Below, piece by piece: positions 49,906-59,299 of a stretch of 64,000 bases of DNA. Position 1 is the stretch's first letter. Every line of letters begins with the position of its first letter. The notes beneath the pieces were generated by a model, which was given only the letters and a program-made list of their open reading frames with translations, did no database searches and was not told where the DNA came from. A program made the translations under genes and the position numbers. This DNA comes from Geodermatophilus africanus (GTDB taxonomy: Bacteria; Actinomycetota; Actinomycetes; Mycobacteriales; Geodermatophilaceae), in NCBI RefSeq assembly GCF_900107105.1, contig NZ_FNOT01000002.1, forward strand, positions 62,001 to 126,000, given 5' to 3'.

Positions 49906-50292
49906 AGGCCGTGCCGGTGAGGGCGGGGTCGACAGTGCGTCCGGTGATCAGGTCGGCCGCTCGCTCGGCGACCATCATGGTCGGGGCGTTGGTGTTGCCG
50001 CGCACCAGCGTCGGCATCACCGAGGCGTCGGCCACCCGCAGCCCGTCGACCCCGCGCACCCGCAGCTGCGGGTCGACGACCGCCTCGTCGTCGGTGCCCA
50101 TCCGGCACGAGGACACCGGGTGGTACAGCGACTCGAGCGTGTCGCGCACCGCCTGCCGCAGCCCCTTGCGGGAGCGCACCGCCCCGCCGGGGGACCACTC
50201 TCCGGCCAGGACGGCGGCCAGCGGGCCGGAGGACGCGATCTCCCGCGCCTGCTCCACCCCGCACACCAGCCCGTCGAGGTCGCGCTCGTCGG
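49904..50292 (-). pseudogene. C-terminal remnant of a GMC oxidoreductase
   Basis: About 129 codons from the junction at 50292. YHPVSSCRMGTDDEAVVDPQL contains the catalytic His-Pro of GMC oxidoreductases and GVDGLRVADASVMPTLVRGN followed by TNAPTMMVAERAADLI is the family's C-terminal flavin contact. The N-terminal FAD-binding part (normally about 400 residues) is missing; the frame is joined to a remnant of another gene. Not translated as a functional enzyme. Sits between repeat E and the aldehyde-dehydrogenase fragment. Confidence 0.85.
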
Positions 50293-50732
50293 TTCCACGG
50301 GCCGATCACGCCGACCACGCCGAGCGGCTGGTACTCCAGCCACGCCGCGTGGTTGGCCGCCAGCAGGCCCAGGCTGACCCGGCGCGGGCCGAGCACCTTC
50401 CGTGCGTGGGTGGCAGCCCAGGCGAGGTGGTCGACGGCGAGGGTGATCTCGAGGATCGCGTCGGCGTGCGGCTTGCCGGTCTCCCGGTGCACCAGGTCGG
50501 CCAGCTCGTGCAGCCGGCGGGCGAGGTAGCCGCGGTAGGCCGCCAGCCGCTGCCGGCGGCCGTCGAACCCGACGTCGGCCCACGCGGCGGCGGCGACGCG
50601 GGCCCGGGCCACGGCCGCGCGGACGTCGTCCGCCCCGTGCACGGGGAACACCCCGACGACCGCGCCCGTCGCGGGGGCGGTCGACTCGAAGCTCCCGGCC
50701 GCGCGGCGGTCCGGCTGCTCGGCGAGCGACAT
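50293..50732 (-). pseudogene. N-terminal remnant of an aldehyde dehydrogenase
   Basis: About 146 residues from ATG 50732: ESTAPATGAVVGVFPVHGADDV, WADVGFDGRRQRLAAYRGYL, LVHRETGKPHADAILEITLAVDH, then EYQPLGVVGVIGPWN. The last block is the family's cofactor-binding GPWN, after which aldehyde dehydrogenases continue for about 320 residues. Here it stops at 50292, and the sequence switches in another frame to a GMC oxidoreductase C-terminus. The catalytic Cys and Glu are lost. Confidence 0.87.
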
Positions 50733-50780
50733 GGGCGGAGGTTACCCGCGGGTAGCCAACGTCGTCGGGAACGGTGCCGG

Positions 50781-51713
50781 TCAGCGAGCCGCCGCCAGCT
50801 CCTCCCGCTCCAGCGCCTCGCGGTCGGACTCCAGGACGTCGGCCGCGGCCACCACGATGTTCGGGTCCGGCCGCCCGACCACCGCCTCGTCCCGGCCCTC
50901 GTAGGGCAGCGCGGACAGCACGTACCGCAGCGCCTCGAGCCGGGCCCGCTTCTTGTCGTTGCTCTTGACCACCGTCCACGGCGCGTGGTCGGTGTCGGTG
51001 GCGGCGAACATCGCCTCCTTGGCCGCGGTGTAGTCGTCCCAGCGGTCCAGCGAGGCCAGGTCGGTGGGGGAGAGCTTCCACTGCCGCACCGGGTCGATCC
51101 GCCGTACGACGAAGCGGGTGCGCTGCTCGCGCCGGGAGACCGAGAACCAGAACTTCACCAGCCGGATGCCGCTGTCGACGAGCATCCGCTCGAACTCCGG
51201 CGCCTGGCGCATGAAGCGCTCGTACTGCTCGTCGGTGCAGTAGCCCATCACCCGCTCGACGCCGGCGCGGTTGTACCAGGACCGGTCGAACAGGGCGATC
51301 TCCCCGGCGGCCGGCAGGTGCTGCACGTAGCGCTGGAAGTACCACTGGGTCTGCTCGCGCTCCGACGGCTTGTCCAGCGCGATCACCTTCGTGCCGCGGG
51401 GGTTGAGGTGCTCGGTGAAGCGCTTGATCGTGCCGCCCTTGCCCGCGGCGTCGCGGCCCTCGAAGAGGACGACGAGCTGCTGGCCGGTGTCCTTGACCCA
51501 GCCCTGCAGCCGCAGCAGCTGGATCTGCAGCCGGCGCTTCTCCCGCTCGTACTCCTTGCGCGGCATCCGCTCGGCGTAGGGGTAGCCCTCCCGCCAGGTC
51601 TCGATCCGCTCACCGTCGGGGCCGAACAGCTCGCCGTCGTCGTCCCAGTCCTCGTCGGAGTCGTCCTCGGGGAGGGCCTGCAACCGGTACTGGGACACGT
51701 CGATCTCGGACAC
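50781..51713 (-). CDS. ppk2: Polyphosphate kinase 2
   Basis: 310 aa from GTG 51713. The P-loop FEGRDAAGKGGTIKRFTEHL and the downstream lid DRSWYNRAGVERVMGYCTDEQ, with WYFQRYVQHLPAAGEIALFD between them, define PPK2. N-terminal tail is acidic (PEDDSDEDWDDDG). Transfers phosphate between polyphosphate and nucleotides, favouring NTP or NDP synthesis from polyphosphate in class I members, which this length suggests. Divergent from the GHKL ATPase gene (42-bp gap). Confidence 0.92.
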   Translation of the reverse strand: MSEIDVSQYRLQALPEDDSDEDWDDDGELFGPDGERIETWREGYPYAERMPRKEYEREKRRLQIQLLRLQGWVKDTGQQLVVLFEGRDAAGKGGTIKRFTEHLNPRGTKVIALDKPSEREQTQWYFQRYVQHLPAAGEIALFDRSWYNRAGVERVMGYCTDEQYERFMRQAPEFERMLVDSGIRLVKFWFSVSRREQRTRFVVRRIDPVRQWKLSPTDLASLDRWDDYTAAKEAMFAATDTDHAPWTVVKSNDKKRARLEALRYVLSALPYEGRDEAVVGRPDPNIVVAAADVLESDREALEREELAAAR

Positions 51714-51755
51714 GCACCGGGGGGTACCCCACCGGGCCGCTGCCATGCTGGCCGG

Positions 51756-54700
51756 GTGGCCGACCCGTTCGACACCGCCGGGCTGCGGCGGCGGGTGCTC
51801 GCCGCCTGGGCCGGCTCCCCGGCCCGCTTCCGCGAGGACGCCAACGCCGAGGAGGACCTCGTCCGCGGCGGCTACCGGGACCGGCTGCTGGTCGAGCTGG
51901 CGCAGAACGCCGCCGACGCCGCCGCCCGGGCCGGCGTGCCGGGCCGGCTGCGGCTCGAGCTCGCCGAGGACGGCGCCGGGGGAGAGGTGCTGCGCGCCGC
52001 CAACACCGGCGCCCCGCTCGACGCCGCCGGGGTGCAGGGCCTGGCCACGCTCCGCGCGTCGGGCAAGCGCGACGAGCCGACGTCGGTCGGGCGGTTCGGG
52101 GTCGGGTTCGCCGCGGTGCTCGCCGTCACCGACGAGCCCGCCGTGCACTCGACCACCGGCGGGGTGCGGTTCGCCGCCGACCGCACCCGCGCCGAGGTCG
52201 CCGCCCTCCCCGCGCTGGCCGACGAGGTGGCCCGCCGGGACGGCGCGGTGCCGGTGCTGCGGCTGCCCTGGCCGACAGACGGGACGCCCCCCGAGGGCTT
52301 CGCGACCGAGGTGGTGCTGCCGCTGCGCGCCGGGTCGCGGGCCGCCGTCCGGACCGCCTTGGAGGAGGTCGAGGCCGAGCTGCTGCTCGCCCTGCCCGGG
52401 CTGGCCGCGGTCGACGTCGTCCTCGACGGGGCGGTGCGGTCGCTGTCGGCGCGGTACGACAACACGGCAGAACGCCCACCCCGGGCGCAGCTGACCGACG
52501 GAGACCGGACGACGACCTGGCGGCTCCAGCGGCGCGACGGCGTGCTGCCCGAGGAGCTGCTGGCCGGCCGGCCGGTCGAGGAGCGGGAGGGCCGCGCCTG
52601 GACGCTCACCTGGGCGGTGCCACTGGACGAGGACGGGCGGCCGGCGTCCCTGCCGCTGCCGCAGCGGGTGCACGCGCCGACGCCCAGCGACGAGCCGCTG
52701 ACCCTGCCCGCCCGGCTGATCGCGCCGTTCCCGCTGGGCCCCGACCGGCGGCACGTGCTGCCCGGGCCGGTCACCGACGAGCTGGTCGCCGCGGCGGCCG
52801 GCGGCTACGCCGACCTGGTCGCCGGGCTGGCCGACGACGGCGCGGTGCTCGCGCTGGTGCCGCGCATCGGGCTGGCCGGCGCCGAGCTCGACGCCGCGCT
52901 GTGCACCGCCGCGCTGGAGCGGCTGCGGGAGGCGGCGTGGCTGCCGGTGGCCGGTGCCGAGCGGGACCGGCAGACGCCGGGCCGGGCCGCGGTGCTCGCC
53001 GAGCCGACCGAGGAGCGGGTCGCCGCGCTGACCGGCGTCCTGCCCGGGCTGCTCCCGGCGGACTGGTCCGGCCGGGGCGACCAGCCCGCGCTTGCCGCGC
53101 TCGGGGTCCGCCGGGTGGGCACCGCCGAGGTCGTGGAGGCGGTGCGGGGCGTCACCCGGCCGCCGGGGTGGTGGGCGCGGCTCTACGCCGCCCTGGACGG
53201 CGCCGAGCGCGAGGAGCTGGCCGCGCTGCCGGTGCCGCTCGCCGACGGCCGCACCGCCCACGGGCCGGCCGGGGTGCTGCTGCCCGACGAGAGGCTGCCG
53301 GTGGCCCGGCTGGGGCCCCTGGGCCTGCGGGTCGCCGATCCGGACGCGGTCGCCCCGGCCACCGCCCGCCGGCTGCTGGAGCGCCTGGGCGCCCGCCCCG
53401 CGACCGCCGCCGCGGTGCTCGACGACCCAGGGGTGCGGGCGGCGGTCGAGGCCTCGGTCGACGCGGCCGACGACGACTGGAGCGCCGACCGCGACCCGGC
53501 CTCGGTCGCCGACGCCGTCCTGGCGCTCGTCGCCGCGGCCGGTCCCGGGCCGTCGGAGCTGCCGTGGCTGGCCGCGCTGGCGCTGCCCGACGCCGACGGC
53601 GGCTGGGCGCCGGCCGGCGAGCTGGTGCTGCCCGGGTCGCGGTTCGGCGCGGTGCTGGCCGAGGGTGCGCTGGGCGCCCTCGACCCCGCGTTGGACGCCG
53701 ACCCGGACGTGCTGCGCGCGGTGGGCGTGCTCGACGGCTTCGCGCTGGTCGGCGCAGAGGACCCCGACGACCTCGACGTCGACGGCGCCCGGGAGTGGGC
53801 CGACGCCGTCCTCGACCGGCTGCCCGCCGACGCGCCCGCGCCGTCCTGGCCGCCGCTGACCGCCGTCCGCGACCTCGAGTTGGTCGACGACTGGGTGGGC
53901 GCGCTGCCGCTGCTGGCCGAGCTGCCCGCGGAGGCGTGGGCCGACGTCGTCCTCGGCGGGGTGCCGGTGCCCGGCTACCTGCGCTGGTGGCTGTGCACCC
54001 ACCCGGTGCTCGGCGGGCGGCGTCCGGACCGGCTGCGGCACCCGGAGGCCGCGGAGTTGCAGGGACTGTACGAACCGGCCGACGCCCCGCCCGCCCTGCT
54101 CGACCTGCTGCGGCCGCCGGCCTCGGTGGCCGACGTGCTGGCCGACGTCGACGGCGCGCTGGACCTGCTCGACCGGCTCGGCGACCCGCGCCGGACCGTC
54201 GCTCCCGCGGTGCTGCGCACCGTGCACGCGCGGCTCGCCGCGGCGCTGGACGGCGTCGACGTGGAGCCGCCGGACCGGGTGCGCGTGGCCCCGGACCGCG
54301 TGGTGCCCGCCGGGGAGGCCGTCGTCCTCGACGCGCCGTGGTTACAGCCACTGGTCGACTCCCCGCTCGTGCCCGCCGGCGGGGCGCCGGGACCGGTCGC
54401 CGACCTGCTGGACCTGCCGCTGGCCGGTGAGGTGGTGCGGGCCCGCGTGGCGAGCCCTCCGGTGCGCGTCGTCCGCTGGGCCGACGTCCCGGGAGCGGGG
54501 CTGGCGGCCGCCCGGCTGGGGCTCGCGGAGCTGCCGGGTGAGGTCGCCGTCCACGAGCCGCTGCGCGCCGGCGGCCGGGCAGTGCCGTGGTGGCCGGGCG
54601 GGCGTGCGGGCCCCGACGCCGTCGACGGCACGCCGGTCGCGCTCGGGCGGGCGCTGGCCTGGCGCGCGGGGGCGTGGCCGCTGCGCCAGGCGCTGGCCGA

Positions 54701-54761
54701 GGCGTTCGCGCACCCCGACCAGGCCGCCGCGCTCGCCGCCGAGGACGCCGTCGGCCCGTAG
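51756..54761 (+). CDS. Large GHKL/sacsin-like ATPase-domain protein
   Basis: 1001 aa from GTG 51756, 6 nt after CATGCT (leaderless pattern). N-terminal Bergerat fold: N-box VELAQNAADAAARAG (Glu47, Asn51), the usual DxG replaced by AANTGAPLDAAGV (residues 81-92), and GRFGVGFAAVLAV (residues 112-124) as the G2 box. The remaining 800 residues are Ala/Leu/Asp/Arg-rich with no domain I recognise. Homologues in actinobacteria are called sacsin N-terminal ATP-binding-like or Hsp90-type; chaperone or defence-like roles are unproven. A structured repeat follows. Confidence 0.82.
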   Translation: MADPFDTAGLRRRVLAAWAGSPARFREDANAEEDLVRGGYRDRLLVELAQNAADAAARAGVPGRLRLELAEDGAGGEVLRAANTGAPLDAAGVQGLATLRASGKRDEPTSVGRFGVGFAAVLAVTDEPAVHSTTGGVRFAADRTRAEVAALPALADEVARRDGAVPVLRLPWPTDGTPPEGFATEVVLPLRAGSRAAVRTALEEVEAELLLALPGLAAVDVVLDGAVRSLSARYDNTAERPPRAQLTDGDRTTTWRLQRRDGVLPEELLAGRPVEEREGRAWTLTWAVPLDEDGRPASLPLPQRVHAPTPSDEPLTLPARLIAPFPLGPDRRHVLPGPVTDELVAAAAGGYADLVAGLADDGAVLALVPRIGLAGAELDAALCTAALERLREAAWLPVAGAERDRQTPGRAAVLAEPTEERVAALTGVLPGLLPADWSGRGDQPALAALGVRRVGTAEVVEAVRGVTRPPGWWARLYAALDGAEREELAALPVPLADGRTAHGPAGVLLPDERLPVARLGPLGLRVADPDAVAPATARRLLERLGARPATAAAVLDDPGVRAAVEASVDAADDDWSADRDPASVADAVLALVAAAGPGPSELPWLAALALPDADGGWAPAGELVLPGSRFGAVLAEGALGALDPALDADPDVLRAVGVLDGFALVGAEDPDDLDVDGAREWADAVLDRLPADAPAPSWPPLTAVRDLELVDDWVGALPLLAELPAEAWADVVLGGVPVPGYLRWWLCTHPVLGGRRPDRLRHPEAAELQGLYEPADAPPALLDLLRPPASVADVLADVDGALDLLDRLGDPRRTVAPAVLRTVHARLAAALDGVDVEPPDRVRVAPDRVVPAGEAVVLDAPWLQPLVDSPLVPAGGAPGPVADLLDLPLAGEVVRARVASPPVRVVRWADVPGAGLAAARLGLAELPGEVAVHEPLRAGGRAVPWWPGGRAGPDAVDGTPVALGRALAWRAGAWPLRQALAEAFAHPDQAAALAAEDAVGP

Positions 54762-54846
54762 TCGAAGGACTTCCTCCTCCCCACCCCTCGCGAGCTCGGG
54801 GCGGTGCCCGGGAGGAGGCCGACGCGAGGAGCAGGGGAGGGGTCCT
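54762..54846 (-). repeat. Structured intergenic repeat, copy F
   Basis: Begins directly after the TAG of the GHKL gene. Core CGAGCTCGCGAGGGGTGGGG in minus orientation (54779-54798). Outer stem CCTCCTCC (54773-54780) pairs GGAGGAGG (54811-54818); a wider AGGAC/GTCCT pair is at 54766-54770 and 54842-54846. Confidence 0.75.
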
Positions 54847-54849
54847 CTC

Positions 54850-55218
54850 TCACTGGCCCCAGCGCGGGATGGCGTGCGCGCCCGAGGCACGACCGTGGGC
54901 GGAGTTGGGCCGTCCGCTCCGCCCGGCCGGCGCGCCGGGCACCGGGGCGTGCCCGGCCGCGGCGCAGCAGCGGTGCAGCGACAGCCACTGCTCGGCGGTC
55001 AGGTCGGCGGCCCGGGTGGTGGGTGGCAGGCCCTCCGAGCGCAGCCACCGCGCGCCGGTGGTGCCGGGCAGGACGGCGCGCAGCACGGCGCCGAGGGCGG
55101 CTCCGGGCCGGGCGAGGACGGCGTGCGCCAGCCGGTCGAGGTCGGCCGCCGCTGTCTCGGGGAGGGCGGCGCGGGCGATGGCGGCGGCGCCGTCGAGGGT
55201 GCGGTGCGGGCGTGACAA
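54850..55218 (-). CDS. Hypothetical protein, 122 aa, TTG start
   Basis: Begins at TTG 55218 with GGAGG 5 nt upstream, an unusual but convincing start. LGAVLRAVLPGTTGARWLRSEGLPPTTRAADLTAEQWLSLHR resembles the small C-terminal helical domain of rRNA adenine dimethylases (KsgA/Erm), but the methyltransferase domain is absent; the likeness may be chance. The tail is Pro/Gly/His-rich. No other family recognised. Probably expressed alone; convergent to the GHKL gene. Confidence 0.5.
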   Translation of the reverse strand: MSRPHRTLDGAAAIARAALPETAAADLDRLAHAVLARPGAALGAVLRAVLPGTTGARWLRSEGLPPTTRAADLTAEQWLSLHRCCAAAGHAPVPGAPAGRSGRPNSAHGRASGAHAIPRWGQ

Positions 55219-55366
55219 GGCGACCTCCGGGAGAGGACGGGGCTGCGCGACCGGCAGCCGGTCGGGGGAGCGGTGGGCGCGCCGGGGGGAAGCGCGGACG
55301 GCGGGGAGCAGGGCTCGACCCGCGGGGACTCGCGGAGGGATCGGTCAGGACCGCATGGCGACGACG

Positions 55367-55687
55367 CTACGGACGCGTCGCGGGCCCGTCGAGCGGATTA
55401 CCGGCCGACCGGTCGGCCTTGCGCTGCTGGTGGGCCTCCCAGCGGGCGCGGTCGCGCGCCCGGGCGTCCTTGGTCCGCTCCCGGCGCGCCGCACGCCGAC
55501 GGGCGCGGACCAGCTCGCGCTGCTCGAAGGAGGGGTGCTGCTCCCAGCCGCTGGCCAGCACCGCGACACCCCACAGGCAGAGGCCGACGATGGCCACGAA
55601 CGCGGCGAGGATCGGGTCGAGCAGCAGGAAGGCCGCGACCGAGCCGGCCAGCCAGACCCCGCCCCACCCGATCAGTCGCCGCAACAC
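55367..55687 (-). CDS. Small two-helix membrane protein with basic tail
   Basis: 106 aa from GTG 55687, 7 nt after GATACT. RRLIGWGGVWLAGSVAAFLLLDPI and LAAFVAIVGLCLWGVAVLASGW are adjacent membrane helices; the last 50 residues are Arg/Glu-rich and charged (RARRRAARRERTKDARARD), a cytosolic tail. No family recognised. Separated from the STAS gene by 225 bp. Confidence 0.6.
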   Translation of the reverse strand: MLRRLIGWGGVWLAGSVAAFLLLDPILAAFVAIVGLCLWGVAVLASGWEQHPSFEQRELVRARRRAARRERTKDARARDRARWEAHQQRKADRSAGNPLDGPATRP

Positions 55688-55818
55688 GCCGACCAGTATC
55701 CCCGCCCGCGCCGCGGGCCGGTCGCCACGCCCCTCGCACCCCGCCCGCGGGCCCCGGCCACCCGGCGGACCTTGATTCCGGGGGCCCGGGTGCCTACGGT
55801 CGGGGGAGCGGTTCAACA

Positions 55819-55865
55819 GTCAGCCGCGGCACAGCTGCCGGACTCCGCGTCGTGCCACGGCTGAC
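55819..55865. other. Long hairpin in the leader of the STAS gene
   Basis: GTCAGCCGCGGCAC (55819-55832) pairs with GTGCCACGGCTGAC (55852-55865) with one mismatch and a 19-nt loop. It ends 47 bp before GTG 55913 and could act on translation or be a terminator of an upstream transcript. Confidence 0.55.
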
Positions 55866-55912
55866 CCCGTGGTCCTCCGCACGGGTTCGCTTCCTCCAGA
55901 GAGAGGCGCACC

Positions 55913-56272
55913 GTGACCGCTGCCCCCATCGACGACCTGGTCTCCATCGACGTGGCCGGGTCGGCCGCCACCGGCGTCCTGCTCACCGTCACCGGTGAGG
56001 TCGACTCCTCCACCGCCCCCTCCCTGCGCGCCGCCGTCGACACGGCCTTCGCCGACGGCGTCCGGTCGCTCACCCTCGACCTCGAGGGCGTGACCTTCCT
56101 CGACTCCGCCGGCCTCTGCGTGCTGGCCGCCGCCCACCGGCGCGCGGCCGAGGACGGCGTCGTCCTCCGCGTGCACGCCTCCGGCCGGGCGGTCGTCCGG
56201 CCGCTGCAGATCACCGGGCTCTACGACCTGCTCGCCGTCGGGCAGCTGCGGCCAGGCGCCGGGGTCGCCTGA
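55913..56272 (+). CDS. STAS-domain anti-sigma factor antagonist
   Basis: 119 aa from GTG 55913, with AGAGAGG upstream. VDSSTAPSLRAAVDTAFADGV, LTLDLEGVTFLDSAGLCVLAAAHRRA and the C-terminal helix are the SpoIIAA/RsbV fold. Ser in LDSAGL is the phosphorylatable residue of anti-anti-sigma factors, which release a sigma factor when unphosphorylated. No kinase (RsbW-like) gene is next to it, so the partner is elsewhere. Its leader holds a long hairpin. Confidence 0.9.
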   Translation: MTAAPIDDLVSIDVAGSAATGVLLTVTGEVDSSTAPSLRAAVDTAFADGVRSLTLDLEGVTFLDSAGLCVLAAAHRRAAEDGVVLRVHASGRAVVRPLQITGLYDLLAVGQLRPGAGVA

Positions 56273-56370
56273 ACAGGTCCCCGCTCCCCACCGACGGAGG
56301 GCCCCTCCTCCGCACCCTTCGGAGAAGGACCCCCCGCCACTCGCACGCTCGTGCCGGACCCTGCAGGGGG
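56273..56370 (-). repeat. Structured intergenic repeat, copy G
   Basis: Core CGAGCGTGCGAGTGGCGGGG in minus orientation (56333-56352), followed on that strand by GGTCCTTC. Weaker outer pairing CCCCC/GGGGG (56330-56334, 56366-56370). Preceded in the same gap by a local TCCTCCG/CGGAG pair around 56307-56325. Confidence 0.65.
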
Positions 56371-56677
56371 CCGGCGGGACCCGGGACGGGGCCGCGGTGG
56401 GCCCTATAGGGGGGCCACCGTCCCACCCCGACGGCGCCCGCCCGACCCCGCCCAGGCACCGTGAGGCCTCCGGCGAGCCGCCCACCTGCGGCGTTCCGTG
56501 CCGCTCCCGCAGCGGGTGGGGACCACACGGAACCCGCGGCCGGCGTGTGCCCCTGACACATTGCCCGTCCCCGTCTGCCCCGCTGCCGGCTCCGACGGCC
56601 GTCTCCAGATCACCTGCAGGTCACGATCCTCCGCGCCTGTGGGGGGTCGGCGCGCCGTCCCTTTACAGTTTCCGGCC
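56371..56677. promoter_or_regulatory. 307-bp gap before the liv operon, with -10 TACAGT
   Basis: GC-rich sequence without a confident gene. TACAGT (56664-56669) is the best -10 hexamer, 8 nt before ATG 56678. No -35 or operator could be assigned. Confidence 0.45.
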
Positions 56678-56769
56678 ATGTGCCCTGCATCACAGACCGA
56701 TCCCGTTCCGCGAGAGGCGGGCCGGCGGACGCCGGCCTCCGCGCCGGGGACGACCGCGGAGCGGGCCGC

Positions 56770-56776
<7 letters not shown>
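56678..56776 (+). CDS. Putative 32-aa leader peptide of the liv operon
   Basis: From ATG 56678, just after TACAGT and so possibly leaderless; ends TGA 56776, 7 nt into the livF coding start (GTG 56770). Peptide is Pro/Arg/Ala-rich with a C-terminal AAC. It could be a translational coupling or attenuation peptide, or simply a chance frame. Position is the only evidence. Confidence 0.3.
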
Positions 56777-57554
<778 letters not shown>

Positions 57555-57558
<4 letters not shown>

Positions 57559-58412
57559 CCGCGGCCGCGGCCGACACCCGGTCCGACGTCCCTCCGGTCG
57601 AGGTCGAGCACATCAGCGTCCGCTTCGGCGCCATCCGGGCGCTCAACGACGTCTCCTTCACCGTCGCGCCCGGGACCATCCACGCGGTCATCGGGCCCAA
57701 CGGCGCCGGCAAGTCGACGATGTTCAACGTCCTGTCGGGGGTCTACAAGGCCGCCGAGGGCGAGGTCCGCTTCGGCGACGCGCGGCTGGACCAGATGCGG
57801 CCGTTCCAGATCGCCGGGGTCGGCGTGGCCCGGGCGTTCCAGAACATCGCCCTCTCCGGCGCCCAGTCGGTGGCCGAGAACCTGATGCTCGGCCGCCACC
57901 ACCTCACGAAGGCCGGGTTCCTCTCCTCCGGGCTGCGGCTGCCCCGGGCCACCCGCGAGGGCAAGGTGCACGGCGAGCGGATCCGGGAGATCGCCGAGTT
58001 CCTCGACCTCGGCGACAAGCTGCAGACCCCGGTCGGGGTGCTGTCCTACGGCGACCAGAAGCGGGTCGAGGTGGCCCGCGCGCTGTGCACCGAGCCGCGG
58101 CTGCTGCTGCTCGACGAGCCGGTGGCCGGCATGAACGCCGAGGAGACCGGCCGGATGGCCGAGGCGATCCGGGAGATCCGCTCGGCGCTCGGCATCTCGA
58201 TCGTCCTCGTCGAGCACGACATGGGGATGGTCATGTCCCTCGCCGACCGGGTCACCGTCCTGGACTTCGGACGCCGGATCGCCGACGGGACGCCCGCCCA
58301 GGTGCAGGCCGACCCCGAGGTCATCCGCGCCTACCTCGGTTCGGGCGACGACGAGACGCCCGCCGAGGCCGCCGCACACCACACCACCGACACGCCAGGG
58401 ACGTCCTCGTGA
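57555..58412 (+). CDS. livG: Branched-chain amino-acid-type ABC ATPase LivG
   Basis: 285 aa; GTG 57555 is chosen because it overlaps the livF stop (GTGA), GTG 57546 being an alternative. VRFGAIRALNDVSFTVAPGT, Walker A GPNGAGKST, ARAFQNIALSGAQSVAENLMLGR, signature LSYGDQKRVEVARALC and LLLLDEPVAGMNAEE, with the long LivG loop between Walker A and signature. The tail (ETPAEAAAHHTTDTPG) is an unstructured addition. Confidence 0.92.
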
Positions 58413-59299
58413 CCCAGTTCCTCTCGCTCCTGCTCAACGGGCTGTCGCTCGGCGCCATCTACGCGCTGATCGCGCTCGGCTTCGTGATCATCTTCAAGGC
58501 CAGCGAGGTCGTGAGCTTCACCCACGGTTCGCTGCTGCTCCTCGGCGCGTATTCGATCGCGCGGCTGTCCGAGCCGCTGGGCTTCCTGCTCGCCGTGCTC
58601 GCCGGGCTGGCGATCACCGCGCTGGCCGCACTGCTCGTCGAGCGGTTCATCATCAACCGGCTCCGCGGCGCCCCCGTCATCAGCCTGGCGATCGTCACCA
58701 TCGGCGTCGACATCATCCTGCTGACCGAGCTGATCCGGCGGATCGGCCCGGACATCCTCAACGTGCCGCACCCGTGGGGCGGGGAGTCGGTCCGCATCGG
58801 CGGCATCGGGATCACCCAGAACCGGCTGATCGCCATGATCGTCGCCGGCGTCCTCATCGCGCTGTTCTTCGTCGCGTTCAAGTACTCGAGCTGGGGCGTG
58901 GCCATGCGCGCGTCGGCCGAGGACGGCGAGACCGCGGCGCTGATGGGCATCCGGCAGGGCCGGGTCTCCGCGCTGGCCTGGGTCGTCGCCGGCGTCCTCG
59001 CCGGTGTGGCCGCCCTGTTCCTGGTGGGCAGCCCGACGCCCGGGGTCAGCTCGGCGGTGTACGCCACCGCGCTGCGGGCCTTCCCCGCGGCGATCCTCGG
59101 CGGCCTGGACTCCACCGGCGGCGCGCTGGTGGGCGGGCTGCTCATCGGGCTCGCCGAGTCCCTCGCCGCCGGCTACCAGGAGCAGCTGCTCTTCCTCGGC
59201 CGCGGCTTCGGCGAGGTCGTCCCCTACGTGGTGATGATCGCCGTCCTGCTCGTCCGGCCCTCGGGGCTCTTCGGCACCAAGGAGCTGACCCGTGTCTGA
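58409..59299 (+). CDS. livH: Branched-chain amino-acid-type ABC permease LivH
   Basis: 296 aa, GTG 58409 overlapping livG. LLNGLSLGAIYALIALGFVIIFKASEV is the LivH opening, the EAA-like loop is GVAMRASAEDGETAALMGI, and LGGLDSTGGALVGGLLIGLAES the C-terminal helix region. About eight membrane helices. Forms the transmembrane channel with LivM. Stop is 8 nt after the livM start. Confidence 0.92.
   Translation: MTQFLSLLLNGLSLGAIYALIALGFVIIFKASEVVSFTHGSLLLLGAYSIARLSEPLGFLLAVLAGLAITALAALLVERFIINRLRGAPVISLAIVTIGVDIILLTELIRRIGPDILNVPHPWGGESVRIGGIGITQNRLIAMIVAGVLIALFFVAFKYSSWGVAMRASAEDGETAALMGIRQGRVSALAWVVAGVLAGVAALFLVGSPTPGVSSAVYATALRAFPAAILGGLDSTGGALVGGLLIGLAESLAAGYQEQLLFLGRGFGEVVPYVVMIAVLLVRPSGLFGTKELTRV

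Noticed and set aside
51756-54761. Phage-defence system built on the GHKL ATPase
   Set aside because: Neighbours are housekeeping (ppk2, a small protein) with no nuclease, TIR, or other effector gene next to it.
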